Below, one piece after another: positions 10,286 through 21,017 of a stretch of DNA of 64,000 nt. The stretch lies in contig NC_090188.1 in the NCBI RefSeq assembly GCF_024679245.1, positions 38,867,992 to 38,931,991 on the forward strand, given 5' to 3'. Both the position numbers and the translations under genes were made by a program. Within the stretch, counting starts at the first letter, position 1. Every line of letters starts with the position of its first letter. The DNA is from Pseudorasbora parva (lineage: Eukaryota; Chordata; Actinopteri; Cypriniformes; Gobionidae). A model generated the notes under the pieces. The model was not told where the DNA came from and did no database searches. It saw only the letters and a list, made by a program, of their open reading frames with translations.

Positions 10286-11684
10286 CACTCTAAAAACTAA
10301 TACTATGATTTACTCAATTTTTTTGGTGAAACATTTTTACACTAAAAAAATTGAGTAAATTTTAAAGCAGTGAAATCAATTAAAGACACCATAAGAACTG
10401 AGTAAATGTAAGTAAAAAATTTAAGTAGATCTGAGTAACTGCATTTGTTACATTAACAAATTCAATTGAGTAGAAAAAATTGGGTAAAAAGCATTTTTAA
10501 AACCAATATTTATGACTAATATGAACTGTTTTTATTTATGAGTATTACTAACTTGTATAGTATAACTTTAATTTCCTCTAAACCTTTGTAAAATAGTCCA
10601 GTCCACACAAACACACTTATACATGACATGGCCTTTATTGTCGACGAGTAACGTTACAGCATATATTAGGCTACTGTTTTGACATGTAAAGAATAACAGT
10701 TATTTTACAACATATAAACTCATGTAACAAACATTTTAGAAGTAAAAATTAAACATTTAAAAGTAATTCAAGTGAAATCAACCGGTCTGTTATCCCATTT
10801 CCACCATATCAGCGCTGTTTTTCGAGCCTGAGATGGACTAACGTTAACGTTAGCGGTCTGTGGGTGGACTTTGAACTTGAGACCGCTGTCCTGCGTTTCA
10901 TTTGTAGCTGAAAGATGCTGCGAGGAGCCAGACTCCATAACCTGACAATAAACAAACAGTGCCCAGTTTTAATAAGATTTTATCATCCAAATTCATTATC
11001 TTTACGAATTAAAGTTGTGTATTTTGAGCAACACAACAGGCGTTTCAAAGACCAACGCCACACGTTAACTTAAGGTGACACACTGTCCCTGTATGTTGTT
11101 TTGAATTAAATAAAATGCCTTTTAGCACAGTAATGATTATATAGATTAAAAAAAATCATACAAACCTGAATTTCACAGAGGAAATGCCCCAATTCTGCGA
11201 CGCTGAGAAGAAGAAACTGCTCTGGTGACTGAGGAGAATTCAAATATCCGCACTCACTCAACCGTCGAGCTGTCGTCACGTCAGAGGGTGGGGGAGGGGT
11301 GCATTGTTTTAATCCAGTAAACTTACTCAATTTCTTCAGTGTGTGTTAAATATTAATAATCTTGATTTTAATTAAGTAATATTTATGGTTCTTGAAACAG
11401 ATCGGTTTAATTCTCCATTCTCAAATATTTTGAAATAAATTTCGCAAATGTATTAAGTATATTCAAAATAAAGAATTGGTTATTTGAATACTAAATTATT
11501 TTAGTGAAAAAAACTTAAATATAACTATAAATTTTAGACAAAATTAACTGTTGGATTTTTAGTCAATTATTTTGGTATGTTTAACTAAAACCATCAAGTA
11601 AATGATATTGAGAGATTTTATTAAGTTAATAAAGTTAATTATTACTGTGATATTTACTAAGCCACTGAATTATTTTTTAGAGTG
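10286..11684. mobile_element. 1.4-kb TA-flanked element nested in the Harbinger element
   Basis: The ends CACTCTAAAAA (10286) and TTTTTTAGAGTG (to 11684) are inverted repeats, each flanked by TA (10284-10285 and 11685-11686). Removing the block restores a plausible Harbinger end (GGGCCCTATCTTGCAC), so this is an insertion into a TA dinucleotide. The edges are AT-rich with ACTCAATTTTTT and GAGTAAA motifs. The middle (10780-11320) is distinctly richer in CpG and contains a gene-like cassette. There is no transposase. Confidence 0.7.
10768..10938 (-). CDS. Short ORF with 5' intron signature inside the 1.4-kb element
   Basis: On the minus strand an ATG at 10938 opens 56 codons (start MESGSSQHLSATNE, later KTALIWWKWDNRP) ending in TGA at 10768-10770. 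Just before the ATG the sequence TTTGTTTATTGTCAG/G is a convincing 3' splice site (intron end 10942). Upstream, TTCAG/GTTTGT at 11166/11165 is a matching 5' splice site, giving a 224-base candidate intron. Upstream of that is a CpG-rich stretch with a GTCACGTCAG motif. This arrangement resembles a captured or domesticated transcription unit. The protein is not recognised and the ORF is short, so function is unknown. Confidence 0.3.
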   Translation of the reverse strand: MESGSSQHLSATNETQDSGLKFKVHPQTANVNVSPSQARKTALIWWKWDNRPVDFT

Positions 11685-12103
11685 TATCTTGCACTCAGCG
11701 CATTTGACTTTGTACACCGACGCATGTGTCATTCCTATTTTGCACCCACGCAAAGCGCGCTTTTCCCTCCACAAAAGCACGTCGCTAAACTAGTGAATGA
11801 ACTTGCGCTCCCTGGGCAGTTCAGCGCAAAAAAGGAGGCGTGTTCCGGCGCAAACAATCCCTGGTGCTATTTTGCTGTTCCATTAAACAATTTAGCCACT
11901 GATCAGAAAAAAATTAGTCTAAAGTCAGTGGCGCGTTGCGCGTTGTTCATTATGCTATTTTATGGGCGCATGCTTGACCATAATGTATAGCGTGCACAAC
12001 GCGCATACACTTTGCTCATGTAATCTACCCAGATGCAACAGTTATTTACAGCAAATCATAAATTGTTACACTAAAAAAATATTAACACATGAGATGACGG
12101 AAA

Positions 12104-12355
12104 TCATTGTGGTGTGCCACGAAGATGTGAAAAAAAGATGTATATAAAAAGGACATCTAACAAATTGGTTTGTCCGTCAAGAACCAGGAAAAAAAATTGA
12201 CTGAAAAACTGAAAAAACTGTTTAACCAACGCTATTTTGGGTGGGTTTCTCCCATCCCCATACAACGCAACTTCTCTGTCTTTCACTGCTCTTACAAGAA
12301 CATCAGTCTCCTCGGCTGTGAACCGTTCCTGGCGTGCGCCTGGTAAATACGCCAT
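12104..12355 (-). pseudogene. Harbinger Myb/SANT-like protein, N-terminal fragment
   Basis: The frame begins MAYLPGARQERFTAEETDVL and continues with VRAVKDREVALYGDGRNPP, typical of the trihelix Myb/SANT-like protein encoded by fish Harbinger elements next to the nuclease. That protein binds the element ends and helps import the transposase. After about 45 residues the reading becomes low-complexity (FFQFFSQFFF), marking a frameshift or deletion, so only the first helix region is credible. Confidence 0.7.
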
Positions 12356-12801
12356 AATAATAGCAATCCATAATAGGACTTGTGCACCTGCTTTTAAAGG
12401 GAATGTTGGATGACGCTCTAATTGGTTTATTCACGTTACACCCAAACCACACCTATGAATAATGAAGCTACTTCAGACCAACCCATTTTAGATTTGCGCC
12501 GGGCGCAAGAGCCATTTATCCTGCCGGGAAAATAGCAACAGCGCCGAGACCCGCCCACAAAGTTACTTGCGCTTCGCGCTTTGACACTTGCGTTTCAGAT
12601 TGTTAAAATAGGGCCCCATGTGGTGCACGAAGCAACAGAGGTCGCGATCTGGCATGCTTTTATGGCATAGCTTTGGAACCGATGTGGCCAGAAGGGAAAG
12701 CCTAGTTTGGCATATAAATATGTATATTTATATAATGTTTTTTTAATGTCTAAATTAATTGTTTTTCAAAACAATTACTTTAGCAAATTGTGTACTGTTT
12801 T

Positions 12802-13837
12802 CTATGGAAGCTTATTGCATTCACTTGAGAAAAAAAAAAATCAATGTTTTTCTGAATTAATGACTTAATTATCTCAGAATTTTGAGATAATGTTTTCTTA
12901 ATTTTTTTTTATATTTTGTTCTGTTTTTCTGAATTAATAAGATCCCTCAAAATCCTGCCAGGAGCTCTATTTTGGCTGGATTGCATGGATGGAAGTAAAC
13001 ATGTCCTGCCTTTCAAGTTTAATACGGTTTTATTTTTACTTTGGGTTTGAGACTTTGGGAAATACTGCTGTCTTTAAGTAATATAAATGGTATTGTTTTT
13101 AGTGTGTCAACTTTGCGCAGACACCTCAAGACAGCAGAAAAGAACATTCTGATCTGCTTGACATTGCTATTGCACTCCATGGGGATCCAGTATTTTCAAC
13201 AATTGCCTGATTCTCTCTTGTGCCACCACGTAGGCAGCCTGAATGCATTTCAGATGCATCATGGTCATCTGAAATGCATTTTAACATCTTAACATGATCA
13301 CATGGTAATGCGTATCAATAGTACGATTGTGAAATCTTGTGGAATGTATACGTTGTGAAATGTGTGGAATGTATACTGAGATAATGCATATGCTACACTG
13401 TTTTTTTGTGTGCATATGATACGCACTTGGGTAGGTTGGGGGGTTCGTATGTAAAATACGCCATAAAGTGTGTATCATAAGCACGCGAAAAACTGTGTAC
13501 CATATGCATACCAAAACTCATTGTGCCATATAAGACAGCAGCATTTCCCAATGTCAAACCCAAAGTAAAATAAAACCGGATTAAACTTGAAAGGCGGGAC
13601 ATGTTTACTTCCATGCAATAGCAAGATTTTGAGGGATCTCATTAATTCAGAAAAACAGAACAAAATATATATATTTTTTTAGGAAAAAAATATCTCATAA
13701 TTCTGAGATAATTAAGTCATTAATTCAGAAAAACAGAGCAAAAACTTTTTATTCATTAAAAATTAGCTCATAATTCTGAGATAATTAACTCGTTAATTTC
13801 GTTTTTCTTCTAAAGTGAATGCAACAAGCTTCCGTAG
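12802..13837. mobile_element. Element with about 280-300 bp terminal inverted repeats
   Basis: The left arm (12802-13075) and right arm (13534-13837) are inverted copies: both outer ends read CTAYGGAAGCTT and TTGCATTCACTT, both contain repeated TTAATTCAGAAAAACAGA and TTATCTCAGAATT motifs, and both end inward at GACAGCAG(C)-like sequence beside GGGAAATRCTGCTGTC. The centre (13076-13533) is unrelated sequence with no convincing ORF. This is a foldback or long-TIR non-autonomous element. The superfamily is not assigned. Confidence 0.7.
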
Positions 13838-15344
13838 TTTTCTGATTAAAAAATGTGATAAAAAATGCAACATTTTTTTCCAATAAATATGTTGTCTTTA
13901 AAATATATTAAAAAATATTTAAAAGCAAATCTACAAATTAAAACAGTATAGTAAATAGAAAGTAAAATGCTAACAGTCATAGAAAAGCTTACCGTCAAAG
14001 AACCGCGTGACAGCACCGAACTTCCCCCGTACGTGATTTTAAAACGTAAGACGGTACCCAGATTTCTTCTACAATAAGATGTCCCTTCTACTGTTGATGA
14101 AATGTTGGTAGGCTACATGGTTTTCACTATAAGATGGATTATTCAGATGGGCCACATGTTATATTTATGGTATGCCAAGAAGTGTTTCATTTTAAATGTG
14201 ATCGTTGGTAAAAATTTCACCAGTAATTAACATACTTTCAATAAAAGTCTTAAAATGTCCAGCCCTTCCATTATTTGTTTGTGTTTTATATCAAGACACA
14301 AGCTAATCAAAGGGTCAACATTCCATATGTACTTCAGAAGGAATTTAAAATGTGCCACTTGAAATGCTGCAACATTCCCTGCTGTGTTTGACCTATTTCC
14401 AGCGGGATTATGAAGTGCATGGATCACTAGATCCCAATGTCATGAGCAATTCCCAACATCAGGATATATATATAAATCTCTCAAGATAAGATCACACTGA
14501 CAGACCAAACATATCGCCGTAGAATTCTCGGAGAGACCAAACACATCATCCATGTATCAAACTAATAATAAATACTGATTAAAAATACTAATAAAAAACC
14601 CTAGACACAAAACCTGGCATCCAGTTATTTAATCATATTTTTCAAACAAAAAACTATTTTCATCTGACATCCCATTCAAATGAGGTGACTTAATAATTGT
14701 GGTGGGTAATAGAGTACTAAAGTCAAGTTCTGTATCATAATAGAAATCAATCAGAAGGCTGGGGACTGTGCACTAATGAATGGAGGGACCCAAAAATGGA
14801 TTGCATGTCTGTTCTGATAACGGTGTGGACGAATGTGGTGTTATATATAACACAGTCTGACACTGTCACTCTCAACTCATGTTTACTGGATAACAGGTGA
14901 TCCAAGGGAAAAACACAAGAAATCAGCACAAATCTAATAGTGTGCAATCGCGCTGCAGTTGACTCTCTCAGAAATCAGAGCTTGGCAGCTAAATCAACTA
15001 AAACAGGCCTACTACATCATACACATTCTACTATTTGAAATGTTTATTTAAATTATTTAAGCCTTGTACGATTTGATACATAAATGAATAGAATCGGAAA
15101 TCAAACAGCTGTGCTCTGTCTCTGTGCATCTCTTTGAAACCAAACCAGCTCTCTGTCAAAAGTAGCATACTAATCAACTAAGATACATATACAGCACATT
15201 TTCTGAGACGGAATATGTCTATTTCAATGTTTTAAATGTTGTGTGATATGATAGGCTACATATTTCTATGTCTCCCAGAGACGGCATTTATGGAAGTATC
15301 ACTTACAAAAAAGAAGTACACTGTTTGATATTATACACTGTGAT
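13838..15344. other. No recognised feature
   Basis: AT-rich sequence. Open frames are short and without known motifs. I see no gene, RNA gene or clear transposon end here. Confidence 0.5.
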
Positions 15345-15548
15345 ATGATATGATCAGGCAACATTATGACCAGGTGAAGTGAATAACGCTGATGATCTCT
15401 TCATCACGGCACCTGTTAGTGGGTGGGATATATTAGGCAGCAAGTGAACATTTTGTCCTCAAAGTTGATGCATTAGAAGCAGGAAAAATGGGCAAGCATA
15501 AGGATTTGAGCGGGTTTGACATGGGCCAAATCTTGTGCACTTCATCAT
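15345..15548 (+). mobile_element. 5' end of a Tc1-like element
   Basis: The sequence GATCAGGCAACATTATGACC at about 15351 is the inverted-repeat style of a common fish Tc1-like family (TGATCAGGCATAACATTATGACC type). A relic transposase start, MGKHKDLSGFDMGQI, is readable at 15488. The sequence stops matching near 15545. The matching inner and 3' parts appear at 17880-18740 and about 19236-19252, so I infer one element split by an approximately 2.3-kb block. Confidence 0.65.
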
Positions 15549-16667
15549 GAAGCAGTGAGAACTGATGTTGCAGAGTCTTTCATTTATTCTCCTGCCGCGC
15601 TGCCTCCTGGTCGAATCGTTTATTTCTCTCTTGCAGCATTTTCATATGTGCCTAGAACATGTCCCGTAACTCCTCTAAAGTAACATTCTGTGAGTCACTA
15701 AATAATAGCCGTCATCCCATCGCCCTTTATGGCTTTCTTCGGTCCCATTTTGACCAATGAAGAAAAAAAAAGAGCTCACTGCATACCTCTACTGGCACAT
15801 CCCACCGCAGCCACCATGCGATAGATGTGACTAGTAGAGGAAAAAAGAACATGAAGGCAGCAGACTAATGCAAATGCTTAAGGGTTTATTGACACAGAAT
15901 AATGTTACAAAAGTAAAGCAAATGTGAACCTAACTGAGGTAAACCAAAATATAAGATGAACACAAACAAACAAAAGTACACAAAAAACGTAGCTCACTGT
16001 ATTTGGCTAAATAAATCAATAAAGACATACATAACATACATACAGGATTCTAGAGACTACAGGATGCTTTGGTACATTTCTCAGATCAGAATTGAAATTC
16101 TCAAAACTACCTGTTCAATTCTCACATCATTGTGTCACTTGTGCACATCAAAAAGTAGTTTCTCATTTCTTCGAACAAGTTTCAAATGCTTTTGTCCATC
16201 CATGCCACTCATTATGTCCAATTCTCTGATGTTTCCTACATTATCAGTTGCTTATGTCATGTTGATCAATTTTATATTGGGTCTCTGTTGAATAGTCTCA
16301 CCCCCACAACATTTAGGCACCAGCTCATAGCATAAGTCTTTACATGCAAAATGGTTGAACAAGTTATCATAATACATCAAGCATATTTCTATACTTTCTA
16401 TATTTCCATTAGACTTTTTTTCTAAATCTGTCCTGAATTGGTAAATTGCTCCCAGGTGAATCTTGACTTTCTCTAATGAAGGTGCTTCTCATGAAACATC
16501 AACTAGCAGATAGCCGGAGCAACAGAATGTTACAATGTTTGACAATGGAAGGACAAGGAATTTGTGTCCCAACCGAAAGGATCGTCACGAGGTGTAGGAA
16601 GATTGTAATTACTTAATGTAATTTCTACAGCTCTGCATGTACAGTTTTTCCTATGTTCACATCTTTC

Positions 16668-16671
<4 letters not shown>
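15549..16671. other. Unassigned block inside the broken Tc1-like element
   Basis: On the minus strand, about 15748 down to 15560, there is a short relic reading MGPKKAIKGDG, then after stops LEELRDMF and MLQERNKRFDQEAARQ, which resembles the start of a retroelement gag. I cannot confirm it. From 15850 to 16670 there is AT-rich sequence with no recognised gene. Confidence 0.3.
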
Positions 16672-16763
<92 letters not shown>

Positions 16764-17035
16764 CCTGGTAATCCCTACGTTATGGGGACAAAATGTCCCC
16801 ACAAAGATGGCAATATCTGAAATCCTTGTCCTTGTGTGGACATTTTTAGGTCCCCTTGAGGAAAACATCTTATAAATCACACAGGATGAGTTTTTTTGAG
16901 AAAGTAAAAATGCAGAATGTTTCCTGTGATGGGTAGGTTTAGGGGCAGGGGCAGTGTAGGGGGATAAGATGTACAGTTTGTACAGTATGAAATCCATTAC
17001 GCCTATAGAAAGTCCCCATAAAACATGGAAACACG

Positions 17036-17124
<89 letters not shown>

Positions 17125-17145
17125 GTGTGTGTGTGTGTGTGTGTG
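16672..17145 (+). repeat. (TG)n - conserved spacer - (TG)n compound repeat
   Basis: A (TG)n tract (16672-16762) and a second one (17039-17145, one interruption) bracket a 276-base spacer that contains ATGGGGACAAAATGTCCCC, then GGACATTTTTAGGTCCCC, then GTCCCCATAAAACATGG. I recall the same GGGGAC/GTCCCC-rich unit embedded in TG tracts at many places in fish genomes. It behaves as an interspersed repeat rather than unique sequence. The GGGGAC...GTCCCC pair at 16788-16801 is a short hairpin. Confidence 0.6.
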
Positions 17146-17879
17146 CTATTCAGTGCTTTCTTTTCATTTCTGTATGACATGTTCTGTCAGTAAAATACAG
17201 TACAAACAGTAGGAGTGTAAATTTGAATATTTTCCATTCTCTTGCAAATATACTCACACATACACTAAGATGTAACTTACAATTAAGAATAATTGTCATC
17301 AAAACTTTATCCATAGTTTCCATCAGAACATCCTCCAGAGTAAACTGTTATACTGACAACATGACTAAACAATCTGACTGTCTTATCCGTACACAATGAC
17401 ACAAGGACTGGTCATTCTGATGGCACTGACATGTTCATTGACACAGATATTTACTTTTTAGAGATGAACTAAAGATGTTGAGTAGAGAGTGGCTTTTGCA
17501 GGTTATCCATGGTGTTTTGCTATTTGTACAAATTGTTTTGAGAAATGCACTTACTGTTTTGTGAGTTTGATTCGAGAAATGTACCAAAGCGACTGAGAAA
17601 AATTGTAACACAAAAATGGAAAAACATACACAAATAATGAGATTACAAAAAATAAGAGAATAAGAAAATATCAAATAAACACATAAACAAACACTTCAAA
17701 TAACACTTTGACAAATGACCTCACTTTACACATTTATTTTAGATATATATATAAAAATAAGATAAATAGTCCTTGGAGTCGCCCCAGTTTTTTTTTTTTT
17801 TCTTCTTACTCCAAACAAAAATTCCATTAAATACAAAAACAAAACTGACCTGACTAAGGCTCGGCCAACATCCTTCACA
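17146..17879. other. No gene seen
   Basis: AT-rich sequence with a poly-T tract (17788-17801). It is the right end of the block that separates the two parts of the Tc1-like element. Confidence 0.4.
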
Positions 17880-18742
17880 TTGTGAACCAGCGACAGGGTT
17901 ATAGGCGGCCAAGGCTCACTGATGCACGTGGCGATCAAAGACTGGCCCATGTGGTCCGATCAAACAGACGAGCTACTGGAGCTCAAATTGCTCAAGAAGT
18001 TAATGCTGGGTCTGATAGAAAGGTGTCAGAATACACAGTCCATTGCAGTTTGTTGTGTATGGGGCTGCATAGTCATGCTGATCTCTGTCCACCACCAAAG
18101 GGACAACAGTGGCTCATGAGCATCAGAACTGGGCCACGGAGCAATGGAAGAAGGTGGCCTGATCTGGTGAATCACATTTTCGTTTACATCACATGGATGG
18201 CCGGGTGTGTGCGCGCGGCTTACCTGGGGAACACATGGCACCAGCATGCACTATGGGAAGAAGGCAAGCCGGTGGAGGCAGTGTGATGCTTTAGGCAATG
18301 TTCTGCCGGGAAATGTTGTGTCCTGCCATCCATGTGGATGTTACTTTGACACGGACCACCGACCTAAGCACTGTTGCAGACCATGTACACTCTTTCATGG
18401 AAACGGTATTCCCTGGTGGCTGTGGCTCTTTAAGCAGGATAATGCGTCCTTCCACAAAGCACAAATGGTTCAGAAATGGTTTGAGGAGCACAAGTTTGAG
18501 GTGTTGAACTGGCCTCCAAATTCCCCAGATCTCAATCCAATCGAGCATCTGTGGGATGTACTGACAAGTCCGATCCATAGGGGCCCCACCTTGTGACTTA
18601 CAGGACTTAAATGATCTGCAGCTAACATCTTGGTGATTCCAGATACCGCAGCACACCTTCAGGGGTCTAGTGGAGTCCATGCCTCAACGGGTCAGGGCTG
18701 TTTTGGCAGCAACACAATATTAGGAAGGTAATCATAATGTTC
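17880..18742 (+). pseudogene. Tc1-like transposase relic (same element as 15345-15548)
   Basis: Starting at GTGAACCAGCGACAGGG the sequence follows a common fish Tc1-like transposase: RRPRLTDARGDQRLAHVVRSN (paired-like domain), then frameshifts. The catalytic core near 18430-18570 is well preserved: FKQDNASFHKAQMVQKWF (second Asp) and WPPNSPDLNPIEHLWDVL (DD34E Glu within IEHLWD). Stops and shifts occur throughout. The 3' non-coding end TTAGGAAGGTAATCATAATGTT runs into the inserted LTR-like element at 18743. A partial antisense copy of the same family lies at 26325-26760. Confidence 0.8.
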
Positions 18743-19214
18743 TGCCAGAAAGACTCGGGAGAATTAATGCTGTACAATAACATTTATTTAGGAGCTCAGC
18801 AAGCAATCAAGTTCTTTGGCGTAGGCCCCGATTTGTAATTCGCATTCCGAGGGTACGGAATCTGCGTATCCTGCCTGAATACAGAGGCAGGGGCGCAGCT
18901 CACCCCCCCTGAAGTTAGGAAGGGGGCCATCTGGTGGTGGTGGTGTGGATGGAGGGAGAGACATCCTGAAGTCTTCAGGGTAGAGGGGAGATCCCGTCTG
19001 GTGGTGTTGAGGATGATATGAAAGCCTGGCTGGTTGTGTAAGGGGGATGGAGGAAGGGTCCCATCTTGGTGGTGGAGGGGAGGATGGTGGTGCTGAAGCG
19101 GTAGTATCTGCGAACTCAAACATGAGTAAGTACAACCTTTATATGCTCCGGTAAAGGATGTGATTGGATAGATGAGGAGGTAATTAGTGACGTAATGATT
19201 GAGTCTTCCTGGCA
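18743..19214 (-). mobile_element. LTR-like insertion in the Tc1-like 3' end
   Basis: On the minus strand it starts TGCCAGGAAGACTC and ends GAGTCTTTCTGGCA, i.e. TG...CA with an inverted repeat of about 14 bases (17 if flanking bases are counted). Inside are a TATA-like CATATAAAGG (about 19136-19145) and, near the 3' end, AATAAATGTTATTG (about 18775), the promoter and poly(A) layout of an LTR. After it the Tc1 end resumes (ATGCCTGATCGGTGTA at about 19236). No internal retroviral-type genes are beside it, so it would be a solo LTR. A TIR transposon is the alternative. Boundaries are uncertain by about 20 bases. Confidence 0.45.
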
Positions 19215-19619
19215 GAACTTGTGCTGGCTTCATTTATGCCTGATCGGTGTATACTTCAAGTTCATTTGATTTAGTATACTTAAGTAAAGTTCAAATATAT
19301 TTTAACTATACTCTATGTAGTAAGAATACTGAATAAAATACTGCTTGGGACTAAATTTACCCATGTTTAAGTGTTCTACACATCAAGTGTACCTGATCAA
19401 AATTGCAAGCTTGCACACTTATAATATAAAGAATTAGTCATTAATTCAATAGTTAATCTATTTATCAGTTGAGCACAGAGTAGAGTATTTCAATTTTTCA
19501 AGTGACAAGAATGACATCAGAACTATCGTTTTTACACTTGCAGAGGGAGCAGAATAAAATGAAACGATGTGCTCAAAGCAACATTTTTATATTACACTAA
19601 ATAAATAATTCCATTCCAC
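19215..19619. other. End of the Tc1-like element, then unassigned sequence
   Basis: The Tc1-like terminal sequence ends about 19252. The rest is AT-rich and without a recognised feature. Confidence 0.4.
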
Positions 19620-20130
19620 CCAGTCAGATGTTTTTTTCAGCATCAAGGGAGATTATCATTTCAGAAGTTGTTGAAAGAGATGGACTAAGAAGTATATTTA
19701 ACAAACGCCGGGTATTAGATGGCATCTGACGTCCCCTAATAAACCCAGTCTGATCCTCAGATATAATATCAGGAAGACATGCATCAATGCGCTTTACCAA
19801 CAGCTTTGCTATAATTTTTATGGCAGCATTCAATCAACTGATAGGTCTATAGCTACTACATAGATGTTAGGTCTTTATTTTTTTAATAAAAGGGAGATTG
19901 ATCCTTGATTTAATGAGGCTGGGAGAAAGCCCTGCTCAAAAGGCTCCTTATATGATTCACATCAAACAATAAAGGAGCTAACTGCCCTGAGAATTTCTTA
20001 TAAAAGTCTAAGGGGAAGCCATCAGTCCCTGGAGCCATATTACACTGCATGAGACCAAAGCATGTGGTGATTTCATCTGACCTAAGAGGTTCTTCTAATG
20101 TCTCCTCTGTTCATTTGTTAATAGTAGGTA
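19620..20130 (-). pseudogene. L1-type LINE reverse transcriptase fragment
   Basis: On the minus strand, reading from about 20040 down, the phrases PGTDGFPLDFYKKFSGQLAP, then (after stops) NAAIKIIAKLLVKRIDACLP and IISEDQTGFIRGRQMPSNTRR are diagnostic of L1/Tx1-type RT (conserved DQTGFI.GR block). The Asp of motif A is visible in ISLDAEK just before the sequence ends at about 19624. The rest of the element is absent. Stops and frame shifts make it a dead 5'- and 3'-truncated copy. Confidence 0.8.
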
Positions 20131-20261
20131 TATTTAAATGATGTTAGAAAGATTCCATTATAAGGAAGGAGGTTGAGAAATATAAAGACTTGAGTAAAAG
20201 GAGGAAAACAAAGAGTTAAGTTTTGAGGGGCTGTAACAAGCGTATTAGAACAGTTATCATA
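20131..20261. other. No feature seen
   Basis: Short spacer before the next Tc1-like element. Confidence 0.4.
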
Positions 20262-20383
20262 CACTCACCTAAAGGATTATTAAGAACACCATACTAATAC
20301 TTTGTTTGACCCCATTTCACCTCCAGAACTTCCTTAATTCTACGTGGCATTGATTCATCAAGGTGCTGAAAGCATTCTTTAGA

Positions 20384-20769
20384 AATTCTTTGGAAAGAAT
20401 GACTGTGGAGCTAGCATCATCATCATCATCATAACACAATGGTTATGGAAATTAGAATGACAATACATTGAATAAAATTGCAATGAAGTTACAAACGATC
20501 CACAACATTAAAGATAATAAGGTCCGAGATAAATAAAATAAATAAAAATGGGGATCAATCTGAAACTTTTCAAGTGCGACAATAAAATTAGCCTACACAC
20601 AATCCACAACATAATAAAGTAACAAAGAGATCAAACATAAAATTCTTCTCTATTCTCTCCGTCTCTTTTGCCTCCAAATCCTCACTCTCTCTTGGTCCCT
20701 CTCCTCCTTTGTCACTAACTTTATCATAAAACGTCTCACTTGACAGTTTCCCTGATTTCAGCCAGTTAA

Positions 20770-20849
<80 letters not shown>

Positions 20850-20972
20850 CTTACATGTAATGAATGAAACGAGTTAACACACATAGAGATGTGACGGTGT
20901 CGAAATTCCCACTGGTTAATCAACGTGTGACAACAAAGCGAGTAGCCTACTTTCAATGAATTCCATTGAAAT

Positions 20973-20975
<3 letters not shown>
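20384..20975. other. Inserted block of unknown origin with (TA)n
   Basis: This lies between the Tc1 part and the L2 tail. It has a CATCATCATCAT stretch (about 20416-20430) and (TA)n at 20772-20848. The segment 20850-20970 (minus strand: GGGAATTTCGACACCGTCAC) looks like a dispersed repeat I cannot name. Confidence 0.35.

Positions 20976-21017
<42 letters not shown>

Larger units (their letters stand above)
10278..12617 (-). mobile_element. PIF/Harbinger-type element (non-autonomous, interrupted)
   Basis: The left end GGGCCCTA (10278-10285), continued after a nested insertion by TCTTGCACTCAGCGC (11687 on), and the right end ending AAAATAGGGCCC (12605-12616) form the GGGCCCTAT-type inverted repeat known from fish Harbinger elements, with the usual GC-rich GCGCAAG-like inner motifs. 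A Myb/SANT-like protein start is encoded on the minus strand near the right end. No transposase gene remains. I could not define the 3-bp target duplication. Confidence 0.75.

Noticed and set aside
16530..17180. Long minus-strand open frame rich in Thr-His repeats
   Set aside because: It is translation of the two (TG)n/(CA)n tracts and the spacer, and is open only because dinucleotide repeats contain no stops.
18796..19233. 145-codon Pro/His-rich minus-strand frame
   Set aside because: It lies in the LTR-like insertion and is driven by GGTGGTGGT-type repeats; no domain is recognisable.
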